Shown: piece after piece, positions 26,898 to 39,200 of the stretch
Layout of the letters: each line of letters starts with the position of its first letter
Position numbering within the stretch: position 1 is the first letter of the stretch
NCBI RefSeq assembly: GCF_029227915.1
Contig: NC_079876.1
Span: 39,353,828 to 39,417,827 of the forward strand
DNA from: Hydractinia symbiolongicarpus
Lineage: Eukaryota; Cnidaria; Hydrozoa; Anthoathecata; Hydractiniidae
Direction of reading: 5' to 3'
Length of the DNA stretch: 64,000 bases
Position numbers and translations under genes: made by a program
Notes under the pieces: model-generated
Told to the model about the DNA's origin: nothing
Databases searched by the model: none
The model's input: the letters and a program-made list of their open reading frames with translations, nothing else

Positions 26898-29095
26898 TGA
26901 ATAAAAGAAGTTTAATCGCCGGCAAACGAAAACCCGCGATTTCCCGTAAATCCCGGGCTTGGCCCGTATAGTCAAAAGTATACAAAGATAGTACCCAGGG
27001 AGTAAACTCATTTCCCGAACGATTTTTTAATTTATTTTTTCACCACTAAAACGCATGAGACTTGTAGTTTTCAAAAATGTTTTTATTTTTGATGAGACGC
27101 TGAATAAAAGAATTTTAATCGCCGGCAAACGAAAACCTGCGATTTCCCGTAAATCCCGGACTCGGCCCGTGTAGTCAAAAGTATACAAAGAAAGTACCAA
27201 GGGAGTAAACTAATTTCCCAAACGATTTTTTAAATTATTATTTCACCACTAAAGCCCATGAGACTTGTAGTTTTTAAAAATGTTTTCATTTTTGATGAGA
27301 CGCTGAATAAAAGAAGTTTAATCGCCGGCAAACAAAAACCCGCGATTTCCCGTAAATCTCGGACTCGGCCCGTATAGTCAAAAGTATACAAAGAAAGTAC
27401 CCAGGGAGTAAACTCATTTCCCGAACGATTTTTTAAATTATTTTTTCACCACTACAACGCATGAGACTTGTAGTTTTTAAAAATGTTTTTATTTTTGATG
27501 AGACGCTGAATAAAAGAAGTTTAATCGCCGGCAAACAAAAATCCGCGATTTCCCGTAAATCCCGGTCTCGGCCCGTATAGTCAAAAGTATACAAGGAAAG
27601 TACCCAGTGAGTAAACTCATTTCCCTAACGAATTTTTAAATTATTTTTTCACCACTAAAACGCATGAGACTTGTAGTTTTTAAAAATGTTTTCATTTTTG
27701 ATGAGACGCTGAATAAAAGAAGTTTAATCGCCGGCAAACGAAAACCCGCGACTTTCCGTAAATCCTGGCTTGGCCCGTATAGTCAAAAGTATACAAAGAA
27801 AGTACCCAGGGAGTAAACTCATTTCCCGAACGATTTTTTAAATTATTATTTCACCACTAAAGCCCATGAGACTTGTAGTTTTTAAAAATGTTTTCATTTT
27901 TGATGAGACGCTGAATAAAAGAAGTTTAATCGCCGGCAAACGAAAACCCGAGATTTCCCGTAAATCTCGGACTCGGCCCGTATAGTCAAAAGTATACAAA
28001 GAAAGTACCCAGGGAGTAAACTCATTTCCCGAACGATTTCTTAAATGATTTTTTCACCACTACAACGCATAAGACTTGTAGTTTTTAAAAATGTTTTCAT
28101 TTTTGATGAGACGCTGAATAAAAGAAGTTTAATCGCCGGCAAACAAAAATCCGCGATTTCACGTAAATCCCGGTCTCGGCCCGTATAGTCAAAAGTATAC
28201 AAGGAAAGGACCCAGTGAGTAAACTCATTTCCCTAACGAATTTTTAAATTATTTTTTCACCACTAAAACGCATGAGACTTGTAGTTTTCAAAAATGTTTT
28301 CATTTTTGATGAGACGCTGAATAAAAGAAGTTTAATCGCCGGCAAACGAAAACCCGCGATTTCCCGTAAATCCCGGGCTTGGCCCGTATAGTCAAAAGTA
28401 TACAAAGATAGTACCCAGGGAGTAAACTCATTTCCCGAACGATTTTTTAATTTATTTTTTCACCACTAAAACGCATGAGACTTGTAGTTTTCAAAAATGT
28501 TTTTATTTTTGATGAGACGCTGAATAAAAGAATTTTAATCGCCGGCAAACGAAAACCTGCGATTTCCCGTAAATCCCGGACTCGGCCCGTGTAGTCAAAA
28601 GTATACAAAGAAAGTACCAAGGGAGTAAACTAATTTCCCAAACGATTTTTTAAATTATTATTTCACCACTAAAGCCCATGAGACTTGTAGTTTTTAAAAA
28701 TGTTTTCATTTTTGATGAGACGCTGAATAAAAGAAGTTTAATCGCCGGCAAACAAAAACCCGCGATTTCCCGTAAATCTCGGACTCGGCCCGTATAGTCA
28801 AAAGTATACAAAGAAAGTACCCAGGGAGTAAACTCATTTCCCGAACGATTTTTTAAATTATTTTTTCACCACTACAACGCATGAGACTTGTAGTTTTTAA
28901 AAATGTTTTTATTTTTGATGAGACGCTGAATAAAAGAAGTTTAATCGCCGGCAAACAAAAATCCGCGATTTCCCGTAAATCCCGGTCTCGGCCCGTATAG
29001 TCAAAAGTATACAAGGAAAGTACCCAGTGAGTAAACTCATTTCCCTAACGAATTTTTAAATTATTTTTTCACCACTAAAACGCATGAGACTTGTA
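26420..29095 (+). repeat. 7-unit (1,420 bp) tandem duplication
   Basis: Copy 1 is about 26420-27660 and copy 2 about 27840-29080, at an offset of 1,420 bp. ACCCGAGATTTCCCG occurs at both (26521 and 27941 regions) and again in the 31.2-kb block. Other markers are TTCTTAAATGATTTTTTC and AAAGGACCCAGTGAG. The intervening unit 27661-27839 differs (CGCGACTTTCCG with one base lost in the GGCTTGG segment). Confidence 0.8.
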
Positions 29096-29286
29096 GTTTT
29101 CAAAAATGTTTTCATTTTTGATGAGACGCTGAATAAAAGAAGTTTAATCGCTGGCAAACGAAAACCTGCGATTTCCCGTAAATCCCGGACTCGGCCCGTA
29201 TAGTCAAAAGCATACAAAGAAAGTACCCAGGCTGTAAACTCATTTCCCGAACGATTTTTTTAATTATTTTTTCACCACTAAAACGC

Positions 29287-29692
29287 ATGAGACTTGTAGT
29301 TTTCAAAAATGTTTTCATTTTTGATGAGACGCTGAATAAAAGAAGTTTAATGGCCGGCAAACGAAAACCTGCGATTTCCCGTAAATCCCGGACTCGGCCC
29401 GTATAGTCAAAAGTATACAAAGAAAGTACCCGGGGTGTAAACCCATTTCCCGAACGATTTTTTAAATTATTTTTTCACCACTAAAACGCATGAGACTTGT
29501 AGTTTTCAAAAATGTTTTCATTTTTGATGAGACGCTGAATAAAAGAAGTTTAATGGCCGGCAAACGAAAACCTGCGATTTCCCGTAAATCCCGGACTCGG
29601 CCCGTATAGTCAAAAGTATACAAAGAAAGTACCCGGGGTGTAAACCCATTTCCCGAACGATTTTTTAAATTATTATTTCACCACTAAAGCCC
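29287..29692 (+). repeat. Two consecutive near-identical units
   Basis: Units starting at 29287 and 29490 share rare changes (TTTAATGGCCGGC and CGGGGTGTAAACCCATTT), each exactly 203 bp apart. The only clear difference is in the final T run (TTATTTTTTC against TTATTATTTC). This is the simplest possible product of a one-unit unequal exchange or slippage event. Confidence 0.8.
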
Positions 29693-30296
29693 ATGAGACT
29701 TGTAGTTTTTAAAAATGTTTTCATTTTTGATGAGACGCTTAATAAAAGAGTTTAGTCGCCGGCAAACGAAATCCCGCGATTTCCCGTAAATCCCGGGCTT
29801 GGCCCGTATAGTCGAATGTATACAAAGAAAGTACCCAGGAAGTAAACTCATTTCCCGAACGATTTTTTAAATTTTTTTTTCACCACTAAAACGCATGAGA
29901 CTTGTAGTTTTCAAAAATGTTTTCATTTTTGATGAGACGCTTAATGAAAGAGGTTTAATCGCCGGCAAACGAAAACCCGCGATTTCCCGAAAATCCCGCG
30001 CTTGGCCCGTATAGTCAAATGTGTACAAAGAAAGTACCCTGTGCGTAAACTCATTTCCAGAACGATTTTTTAAATTATTTTTTCACCACTAAAACGCATA
30101 AGACTTGTAGTTTTCAAAAATGTTTTCATTTCTGACGAGACGCTGAATAAAAGAAGTTTAATCGCCGCCAAACGAAAACCCGCGATTTCCCGTAAATCCC
30201 GGGCTTGGCCCGTATAGTCAAAAGTATACAAATATAGTACCCAGGGAGTAAACTCATTTCCCGAACGATTTTTTAATTTATTTTATCACCACTAAA
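29693..30296 (+). repeat. Satellite with the GTGTACAAAG subtype
   Basis: Three units. One carries CCCGCGCTTGGCCCG, GTGTACAAAG (30021) and ACCCTGTGCGTAAAC. The same distinctive unit is found at 31648, 34081 and 38947, so it is a useful tracer of block movements. No gene or unique sequence was seen. Confidence 0.75.
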
Positions 30297-31567
30297 ACGC
30301 ATGAGACTTGTAGTTTTTAAAAATGTTTTCATTTTTGATGAGACGCTGAATAAAAGAAGTTTAATCGCCGGCAAACAAAAATCCGCGATTTCCCGTAAAT
30401 CCCGGTCTCGGCCCGTATAGTCAAAAGTATACAAGGAAAGTACCCAGTGAGTAAACTCATTTCCCTAACGAATTTTTAAATTATTTTTTCACCACTAAAA
30501 CGCATGAGACTTGTAGTTTTTTTTAAAAATGTTTTCATTTTTGATGAGACGCTGAATAAAAGAAGTTTAATCGCCGGCAAACGAAAACCCGCGATTTCCC
30601 GTAAATCCCGGACTCGGCCCGTGTAGTCAAAAGTATACAAAGAAAGTACCAAGGGAGTAAACTCATTTCCCTAACGATTTTTTAAATTTTTTTTTCACCA
30701 CTAAAACGCATGAGATTTGTAGTTTTCAAAAATGTTTTCATTTTTGATGAGACTCTTAATGAAAGTGGTTTAATCGCCGGCAAACGAAAACCCGCAATTT
30801 CCCGTAAATCCCGGGCTTGGCCCGTATAGTCAAAAGTATACAAAGATAGTACCCAGGGAGTAAACTCATTTCCCGAACGATTTTTTAATTTATTTTTTCA
30901 CCACTAAAACGCATGAGACTTGTAGTTTTCAAAAATGTTTTCATTTTTGATGAGACGCTGAATAAAAGAATTTTAATCGCCGGCAAACGAAAACCTGCGA
31001 TTTCCCGTAAATCCCGGACTCGGCCCGTGTAGTCAAAAGTATACAAAGAAAGTACCAAGGGAGTAAACTAATTTCCCAAACGATTTTTTAAATTATTATT
31101 TCACCACTAAAGCCCATGAGACTTGTAGTTTTTAAAAATGTTTTCATTTTTGATGAGACGCTGAATAAAAGAAGTTTAATCGCCGGCAAACGAAAACCCG
31201 AGATTTCCCGTAAATCTCGGACTCGGCCCGTATAGTCAAAAGTATACAAAGAAAGTACCCAGGGAGTAAACTCATTTCCCGAACGATTTCTTAAATGATT
31301 TTTTCACCACTACAACGCATAAGACTTGTAGTTTTTAAAAATGTTTTCATTTTTGATGAGACGCTGAATAAAAGAAGTTTAATCGCCGGCAAACAAAAAT
31401 CCGCGATTTCACGTAAATCCCGGTCTCGGCCCGTATAGTCAAAAGTATACAAGGAAAGGACCCAGTGAGTAAACTCATTTCCCTAACGAATTTTTAAATT
31501 ATTTTTTCACCACTAAAACGCATGAGACTTGTAGTTTTCAAAAATGTTTTCATTTTTGATGAGACGC
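30297..31567 (+). repeat. Second copy of the 25.6-kb block, with TTT insertion
   Basis: About six units match 25630-26897. The start has GTAGTTTTTTTTAAAAATG near 30510, three T longer than the usual GTAGTTTTTAAAAATG. This is the only clear multi-base insertion I noticed in the window. The match ends near 31567, where this copy switches to a GACGCTTAATGAAAGAGG unit. Confidence 0.75.
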
Positions 31568-34500
31568 TTAATGAAAGAGGTTTAATCGCGGGCAAACGAA
31601 AACCCGCGATTTCCCGAAAATCCCGCGCTTGGCCCGTATAGTCAAATGTGTACAAAGAAAGTACCCTGTGCGTAAACTCATTTACAGAACGATTTTTTAA
31701 ATTATTTTTTCACCACTAAAACGCATAAGACTTGTAGATTTCAAAAATGTTTTCATTTCTGACGAGACGCTGAATAAAAGAAGTTTAATCGCCGCCAAAC
31801 GAAAACCCGCGATTTCCCGTAAATCCCGGGCTTGGCCCGTATAGTCAAAAGTATACAAATATAGTACCCAGGGAGTAAACTCATTTCCCGAACGATTTTT
31901 TAATTTATTTTTTCACCACTAAAACGCATGAGACTTGTAGTTTTCAAAATGTTTTCATTTTTGATGAGACGCTGAATAAAAGAAGTTTAATCGCCGGCAA
32001 ACGAAAACCTGCGATTTCCCGTAAATCCCGGACTCGGCCCGTATAGTCAAAAGTATACAAGGAAAGTACCCAGTGAGTAAACTCATTTCCCTAACGATTT
32101 TTTAATTTATTTTTTCACCACTAAAACCCATGAGACTTGTAGTTTTCAAAATGTTTTCATTTTTGATGAGACGATGAATAAAAGAAGTTTAATCGCCGGC
32201 AAACGAAAACCTGCGATTTCCCGTAAATCTCGGACTCGGCCCGTATAGTCAAAAGTAGATAAAGAAAGTACCCAGGGAGTAAACTCATTTCCCGAACGAT
32301 TTTATAAATTATTATTTCACCACTAAAGCCCATGAGACTTGTAGTTTTCAAAAATGTTTTCATTTTTGATGAGACGCTGAATAAAATAATTTTAATCGCC
32401 GGCAAACGAAAACCTGCGATTTCCCGTAAATCCCGGACTCGGCCCGTGTAGTCAAAAGTATACAAAGAAAGTACCCAGGGAGTAAACTAATGTCCCAAAC
32501 GATTTTTTAAATTATTATTTCACCACTAAAGCCCATGAGACTTGTAGTTTTTAAAAATGTTTTCATTTTTGATGAGACGCTGAATAAAAGAAGTTTAATC
32601 GCCGGCAAACGAAAACCCGCGATTTCCCGTAAATCTCGGACTCGGCCCGTATAGTCAAAAGTATACAAAGAAAGTACCCAGGGAGTAAACTCATTTCCCG
32701 AACGATTTTTTAAATTATTTTTTCACCACTACAACGCATGAGACTTGTAGTTTTTAAAAATGTTTTCATTTTTGATGAGACGCTGAATAAAAGAAGTTTA
32801 ATCGCCGGCAAACAAAAATCCGCGATTTCCCGTAAATCCCGGTCTCGGCCCGTATAGTCAAAAGTATACAAGGAAAGTACCCAGTGAGTAAACTCATTTC
32901 CCTAACGAATTTTTAAATTATTTTTTCACCACTAAAACGCATGAGACTTGTAGTTTTCAAAAAGGTTTTCATTTTTGATGAGACGCTGAATAAAAGAAGT
33001 TTAATCGCCGGCAAACGAAAACCTGCGATTTCCCGTAAATCCCGGACTCGGCCCGTATAGTCAAAAGTATACAAAGAAAGTACCCAGGGTGTAAACTCAT
33101 TTTCCGAACGATTTTTTAAATTATTTTTTCACCACTAAAACGCATAAGACTTGTAGTTTTCAAAAATGTTTTCATTTCTGACGAGACGCTGAATAAAAGA
33201 AGTTTAATCGCCGCCAAACGAAAACCTGCGATTTCCCGTAAATCCCGGGCTTGGCCCGTATAGTTAAAAGTATACAAAGATAGTACCCAGGGAGTAAACT
33301 CATTTCCCGAACGATTTTTTAATTTATTTTTTCACCACTAAAACGCATGAGACTTGTAGTTTTCAAAATGTTTTCATTTTTGATGAGACGCTGAATAAAA
33401 GAAGTTTAATCGCCGGCAAACGAAAACCTGCGATTTCCCGTAAATCCCGGACCCGGCCCGTATAGTCAAAAGTAAACAAAGAAAGTACCCAGGGAGTAAA
33501 CTTATTTCCCGAACGATTTTTTAAATTATTTTTTCACCACTAAAACGCATGAGACTTGTAGTTTTCAGAAATCTTTTCATTTTTGATGAGACGCTTAATG
33601 AAAGTGGTTTAATCGCCGGCAAACGAAAACCTGCGATTTCCCGTAAATCCCAGACTCGGCCCGTATAGTCAAAAGTATACAAAGAAAGAACCCAGGGTGT
33701 AAACTCATTTCGCGAACGATTTTTTAAATTATTTTTTCACCACTACAACGCATGAGACTTGTAGTTTTTAAAAATGTTTTCATTTTTGATGAGACGCTGA
33801 ATAAAAGAAGTTTAATCGCCGGCAAACGAAAATCCGCGATTTCCCGTTAATCCCAGGCTTGGCCCGTATAGTCGAATGTATACAAAGAAAGTACCCAGGA
33901 AGTAAACTCATTTCCCGAACGATTTTTTAAATTTTTTTTTCACCACTAAAACGCATGAGACTTGTAGTTTTCAAAAATGTTTTCATTTTTGATGAGACGC
34001 TTAATGAAAGAGGTTTAATCGCCGGCAAACGAAAACCCGCGATTTCCCGAAAATCCCGCGCTTGGCCCGTATAGTCGAATGTGTACAAAGAAAGTACCCT
34101 GTGCGTAAACTCATTTCCAGAACGATTTTTTAAATTATTTTTTCACCACTAAAACGCATAAGACTTGTAGTTTTCAAAAATGTTTTCATTTCTGACGAGA
34201 CGCTGAATAAAAGAAGTTTAATCGCCGCCAAACGAAAACCCGCGATTTCCCGTAAATCCCGGGCTTGGCCCGTATAGTCAAAAGTATACAAATATAGTAC
34301 CCAGGGAGTAAACTCATTTCCCGAACGATTTTTTAATTTATTTTTTCACCACTAAAACGCATGAGACTTGTAGTTTTCAAAATGTTTTCATTTTTGATGA
34401 GACGCTGAATAAAAGAAGTTTAATCGCCGGCAAACGAAAACCTGCGATTTCCCGTAAATCCCGGACTCGGCCCGTATAGTCAAAAGTATACAAGGAAAGT

Positions 34501-36277
34501 ACCCAGTGAGTAAACTCATTTCCCTAACGATTTTTTAATTTATTTTTTCACCACTAAAACCCATGAGACTTGTAGTTTTCAAAATGTTTTCATTTTTGAT
34601 GAGACGATGAATAAAAGAAGTTTAATCGCCGGCAAACGAAAACCTGCGATTTCCCGTAAATCTCGGACTCGGCCCGTATAGTCAAAAGTAGATAAAGAAA
34701 GTACCCAGGGAGTAAACTCATTTCCCGAACGATTTTTTAAATTATTATTTCACCACTAAAACGCATGAGACTTGTAGTTTTCAAAAATGTTTTCATTTTT
34801 GATGAGACGCTGAATAAAAGAATTTTAATCGCCGGCAAACGAAAACCTGCGATCTCCCGTAAATCCCGGACTCGGCCCGTGTAGTCAAAAGTATACAAAG
34901 AAAGTACCCAGGGAGTAAACTAATGTCCCAAACGATTTTTTAAATTATTATTTCACCACTAAAGCCCATGAGACTTGTAGTTTTTAAAAATGTTTTCATT
35001 TTTGATGAGACGCTGAATAAAAGAAGTTTAATCGCCGGCAAACGAAAACCCGCGATTTCCCGTAAATCTCCGGCTCGGCCCGTATAGTCAAAAGTATACA
35101 AAGAAAGTACCCAGGGAGTAAACTCATTTCCCGAACGATTTTTTAAATTATTTTTTCACCACTACAACGCATGAGACTTGTAGTTTTTAAAAATGTTTTC
35201 ATTTTTGATGAGACGCTGAATAAAAGAAGTTTAATCGCCGGCAAACAAAAATCCGCGATTTCCCGTAAATCCCGGTCTCGGCCCGTATAGTCAAAAGTAT
35301 ACAAGGAAAGTACCCAGTGAGTAAACTCATTTCCCTAACGAATTTTTAAATTATTTTTTCACCACTAAAACGCATGAGACTTGTAGTTTTCAAAAATGTT
35401 TTCATTTTTGATGAGACGCTGAATAAAAGAAGTTTAATCGCCGGCAAACGAAAACCTGCGATTTCCCGTAAATCCCGGACTCGGCCCGTATAGTCAAAAG
35501 TATACAAAGAAAGTACCCAGGGTGTAAACTCATTTCCCGAACGATTTTTTAAATTATTTTTTCACCACTAAAACGCATAAGACTTGTAGTTTTCAAAAAT
35601 GTTTTCATTTCTGACGAGACGCTGAATAAAAGAAGTTTAATCGCCGCCAAACGAAAACCCGCGATTTCCCGTAAATCCCGGGCTTGGCCCGTATAGTCAA
35701 AAGTATACAAAGATAGTACCCAGGGAGTAAACTCATTTCCCGAACGATTTTTTAATTTATTTTTTCACCACTAAAACGCATGAGACTTGTAGTTTTCAAA
35801 ATGTTTTCATTTTTGATGAGACGCTGAATAAAAGAAGTTTAATCGCCGGCAAACGAAAACCTGCGATTTCCCGTAAATCCCGGACCCGGCCCGTATAGTC
35901 AAAAGTAAACAAAGAAAGTCCCCAGGGAGTAAACTCATTTCCCGAACGATATTTTAAATTATTTTTTCACCACTAAAACGCATGAGACTTGTAATTTTCA
36001 GAAATCTTTTCATTTTTGATGAGACGCTTAATGAAAGTGGTTTAATCGCCGGCAAACGAAAACCTGCGATTTCCCGTAAATCCCAGACTCGGCCCGTATA
36101 GTCAAAAGTATACAAAGAAAGAACCCAGGGTGTAAACTCATTTCGCGAACGATTTTTTAAATTATTTTTTCACCACTACAACGCATGAGACTTGTAGTTT
36201 TTAAAAATGTTTTCATTTTTGATGAGACGCTGAATAAAAGAAGTTTAATCGCCGGCAAACGAAAATCCGCGATTTCC
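31560..36277 (+). repeat. 12-unit (2,432 bp) tandem duplication
   Basis: Copy 1 runs from about 31560 and copy 2 from about 33993. Markers are the GTGTACAAAG unit (31648, 34081) and the variant CAAATATAGTACC (31858, 34290). The offset is 2,432-2,433 bp, which is 12 x 203 less four 1-base losses. Similarity stops near 33845 / 36277, where copy 1 reads CCCGTTAATCCCAGGCTTGG and copy 2 reads CCCGTAAATCCCGGTCTCGG. Confidence 0.8.
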
Positions 36278-39200
36278 CGTAAATCCCGGTCTCGGCCCGT
36301 ATAGTCAAAAGTATACAAGGAAAGTACCCAGTGAGTAAACTCATTTCCCTAACGATTTTTTAATTTATTTTTTCACCACTAAAACGCATGAGACTTGTAG
36401 TTTTCAAAATGTTTTCATTTTTGATGAGACGATGAATAAAAGAAGTTTAATCGCCGGCAAACGAAAACCTGCGATTTCCCGTAAATCCCGGACTCGTCCC
36501 GTATAGTCAAAAGTAGATAAAGAAAGTACGCAGGGAGTAAACTCATTTCCCGAACGATTTTTTAAATTATTTTTTCACCACTAAAACGCATGAGACTTGT
36601 AGTTTTCAGAAATCTTTTCATTTTTGATGAGAGGCTTAATGAAAGTGGTTTAATCGCCGGCAAACGAAGACCTGCGATTTCCCGTAAATCCTAGACTCGT
36701 CCCGTATAGTCAAAAGTATACAAAGAAAGAACCCAGGGTGTAAACTCATTTCGCGAACGATTTTTTAAATTATTTTTTCACCACTACAACGCATGAGACT
36801 TGTAGTTTTCCAAAATGTTTTCATTTTTGATGAGACGCTGAATAAAAGAATTTTAATCGCCGGCAAACGAAAACCTGCGATTTCCCGTAAATCCCTGTCT
36901 CGGCCCGTATAGTCAAAAGTATACAAGGAAAGTACCCAGTGAGTAAACTCATTTCCCTAACGAAGTTTTAAATTATTTTTTCACCACTACAACGCATGAG
37001 ACTTGTAGTTTTTAAAAATGTTTTCATTTTTGATGAGACGCTGAATAAAAGAAGTTTAATCGCCGGCAAACGAAAATCCGCGATTTCCCGTAAATCCCGG
37101 TCTCGGCCCGTATAGTTAAAAGTATACAAGGAAAGTACCCAGTGAGTAAACTCATTTCCCTAACGATTTTTTAATTTATTTTTTCACCACTAAAACGCAT
37201 GAGACTTGTAGTTTTCAAAATGTTTTCATTTTTGATGAGACGATGAATAAAAGAAGTTTAATCGCCGGCAAACGAAAACCTGCGATTTCCCGTAAATCCC
37301 GGACTCGTCCCGTATAGTCAAAAGTAGATAAAGAAAGTACGCAGGGAGTAAACTCATTTCCCGAACGATTTTTTAAATTATTTTTTCACCACTAAAACGC
37401 ATGAGACTTGTAGTTTTCAGAAATCTTTTCATTTTTGATGAGAGGCTTAATGAAAGTGGTTTAATCGCCGGCAAACGAAGACCTGCGATTTCCCGTAAAT
37501 CCTAGACTCGTCCCGTATAGTCAAAAGTATACAAAGAAAGAACCCAGGGTGTAAACTCATTTCGCGAACGATTTTTTAAATTATTTTTTCACCACTACAA
37601 CGCATGAGACTTGTAGTTTTTAAAAATGTTTTCATTTTTGATGAGACGCTGAATAAAAGAAGTTTAATCGCCGGCAAACAAAAATCCGCGATTTCCCGTA
37701 AATCCCGGTCTCGGCCCGTATAGTCAAAAGTATACAAGGAAAGTACCCAGTGAGTAAACTCATTTCCCTAACGAATTTTTAAATTATTTTTTCACCACTA
37801 AAACGCATGAGACTTGTAGTTTTCAAAAATGTTTTCATTTTTGATGAGACGCTGAATAAAAGAAGTTTAATCGCCGGCAAACGAAAACCTGCGATTTCCC
37901 GTAAATCCCGGACTCGGCCCGTATAGTCAAAAGTATACAAAGAAAGTACCCAGGGTGTAAACTCATTTTCCGAACGATTTTTTAAATTATTTTTTCACCA
38001 CTAAAACGCATAAGACTTGTAGTTTTCAAAAATGTTTTCATTTCTGACGAGACGCTGAATAAAAGAAGTTTAATCGCCGCCAAACGAAAACCTGCGATTT
38101 CCCGTAAATCCCGGGCTTGGCCCGTATAGTTAAAAGTATACAAAGATAGTACCCAGGGAGTAAACTCATTTCCCGAACGATTTTTTAATTTATTTTTTCA
38201 CCACTAAAACGCATGAGACTTGTAGTTTTCAAAATGTTTTCATTTTTGATGAGACGCTGAATAAAAGAAGTTTAATCGCCGGCAAACGAAAACCTGCGAT
38301 TTCCCGTAAATCCCGGACCCGGCCCGTATAGTCAAAAGTAAACAAAGAAAGTACCCAGGGAGTAAACTCATTTCCCGAACGATTTTTTAAATTATTTTTT
38401 CACCACTAAAACGCATGAGACTTGTAGTTTTCAGAAATCTTTTCATTTTTGATGAGACGCTTAATGAAAGTGGTTTAATCGCCGGCAAACGAAAACCTGC
38501 GATTTCCCGTAAATCCCAGACTCGGCCCGTATAGTCAAAAGTATACAAAGAAAGAACCCAGGGTGTAAACTCATTTCGCGAACGATTTTTTAAATTATTT
38601 TTTCACCACTACAACGCATGAGACTTGTAGTTTTTAAAAATGTTTTCATTTTTGATGAGACGCTGAATAAAAGAAGTTTAATCGCCGGCAAACGAAAATC
38701 CGCGATTTCCCGTTAATCCCAGGCTTGGCCCGTATAGTCGAATGTATACAAAGAAAGTACCCAGGAAGTAAACTCATTTCCCGAACGATTTTTTAAATTT
38801 TTTTTTCACCACTAAAACGCATGAGACTTGTAGTTTTCAAAAATGTTTTCATTTTTGATGAGACGCTTAATGAAAGAGGTTTAATCGCCGGCAAACGAAA
38901 ACCCGCGATTTCCCGAAAATCCCGCGCTTGGCCCGTATAGTCGAATGTGTACAAAGAAAGTACCCTGTGCGTAAACTCATTTCCAGAACGATTTTTTAAA
39001 TTATTTTTTCACCACTAAAACGCATAAGACTTGTAGTTTTCAAAAATGTTTTCATTTCTGACGAGACGCTGAATAAAAGAAGTTTAATCGCCGCCAAACG
39101 AAAACCCGCGATTTCCCGTAAATCCCGGGCTTGGCCCGTATAGTCAAAAGTATACAAATATAGTACCCAGGGAGTAAACTCATTTCCCGAACGATTTTTT

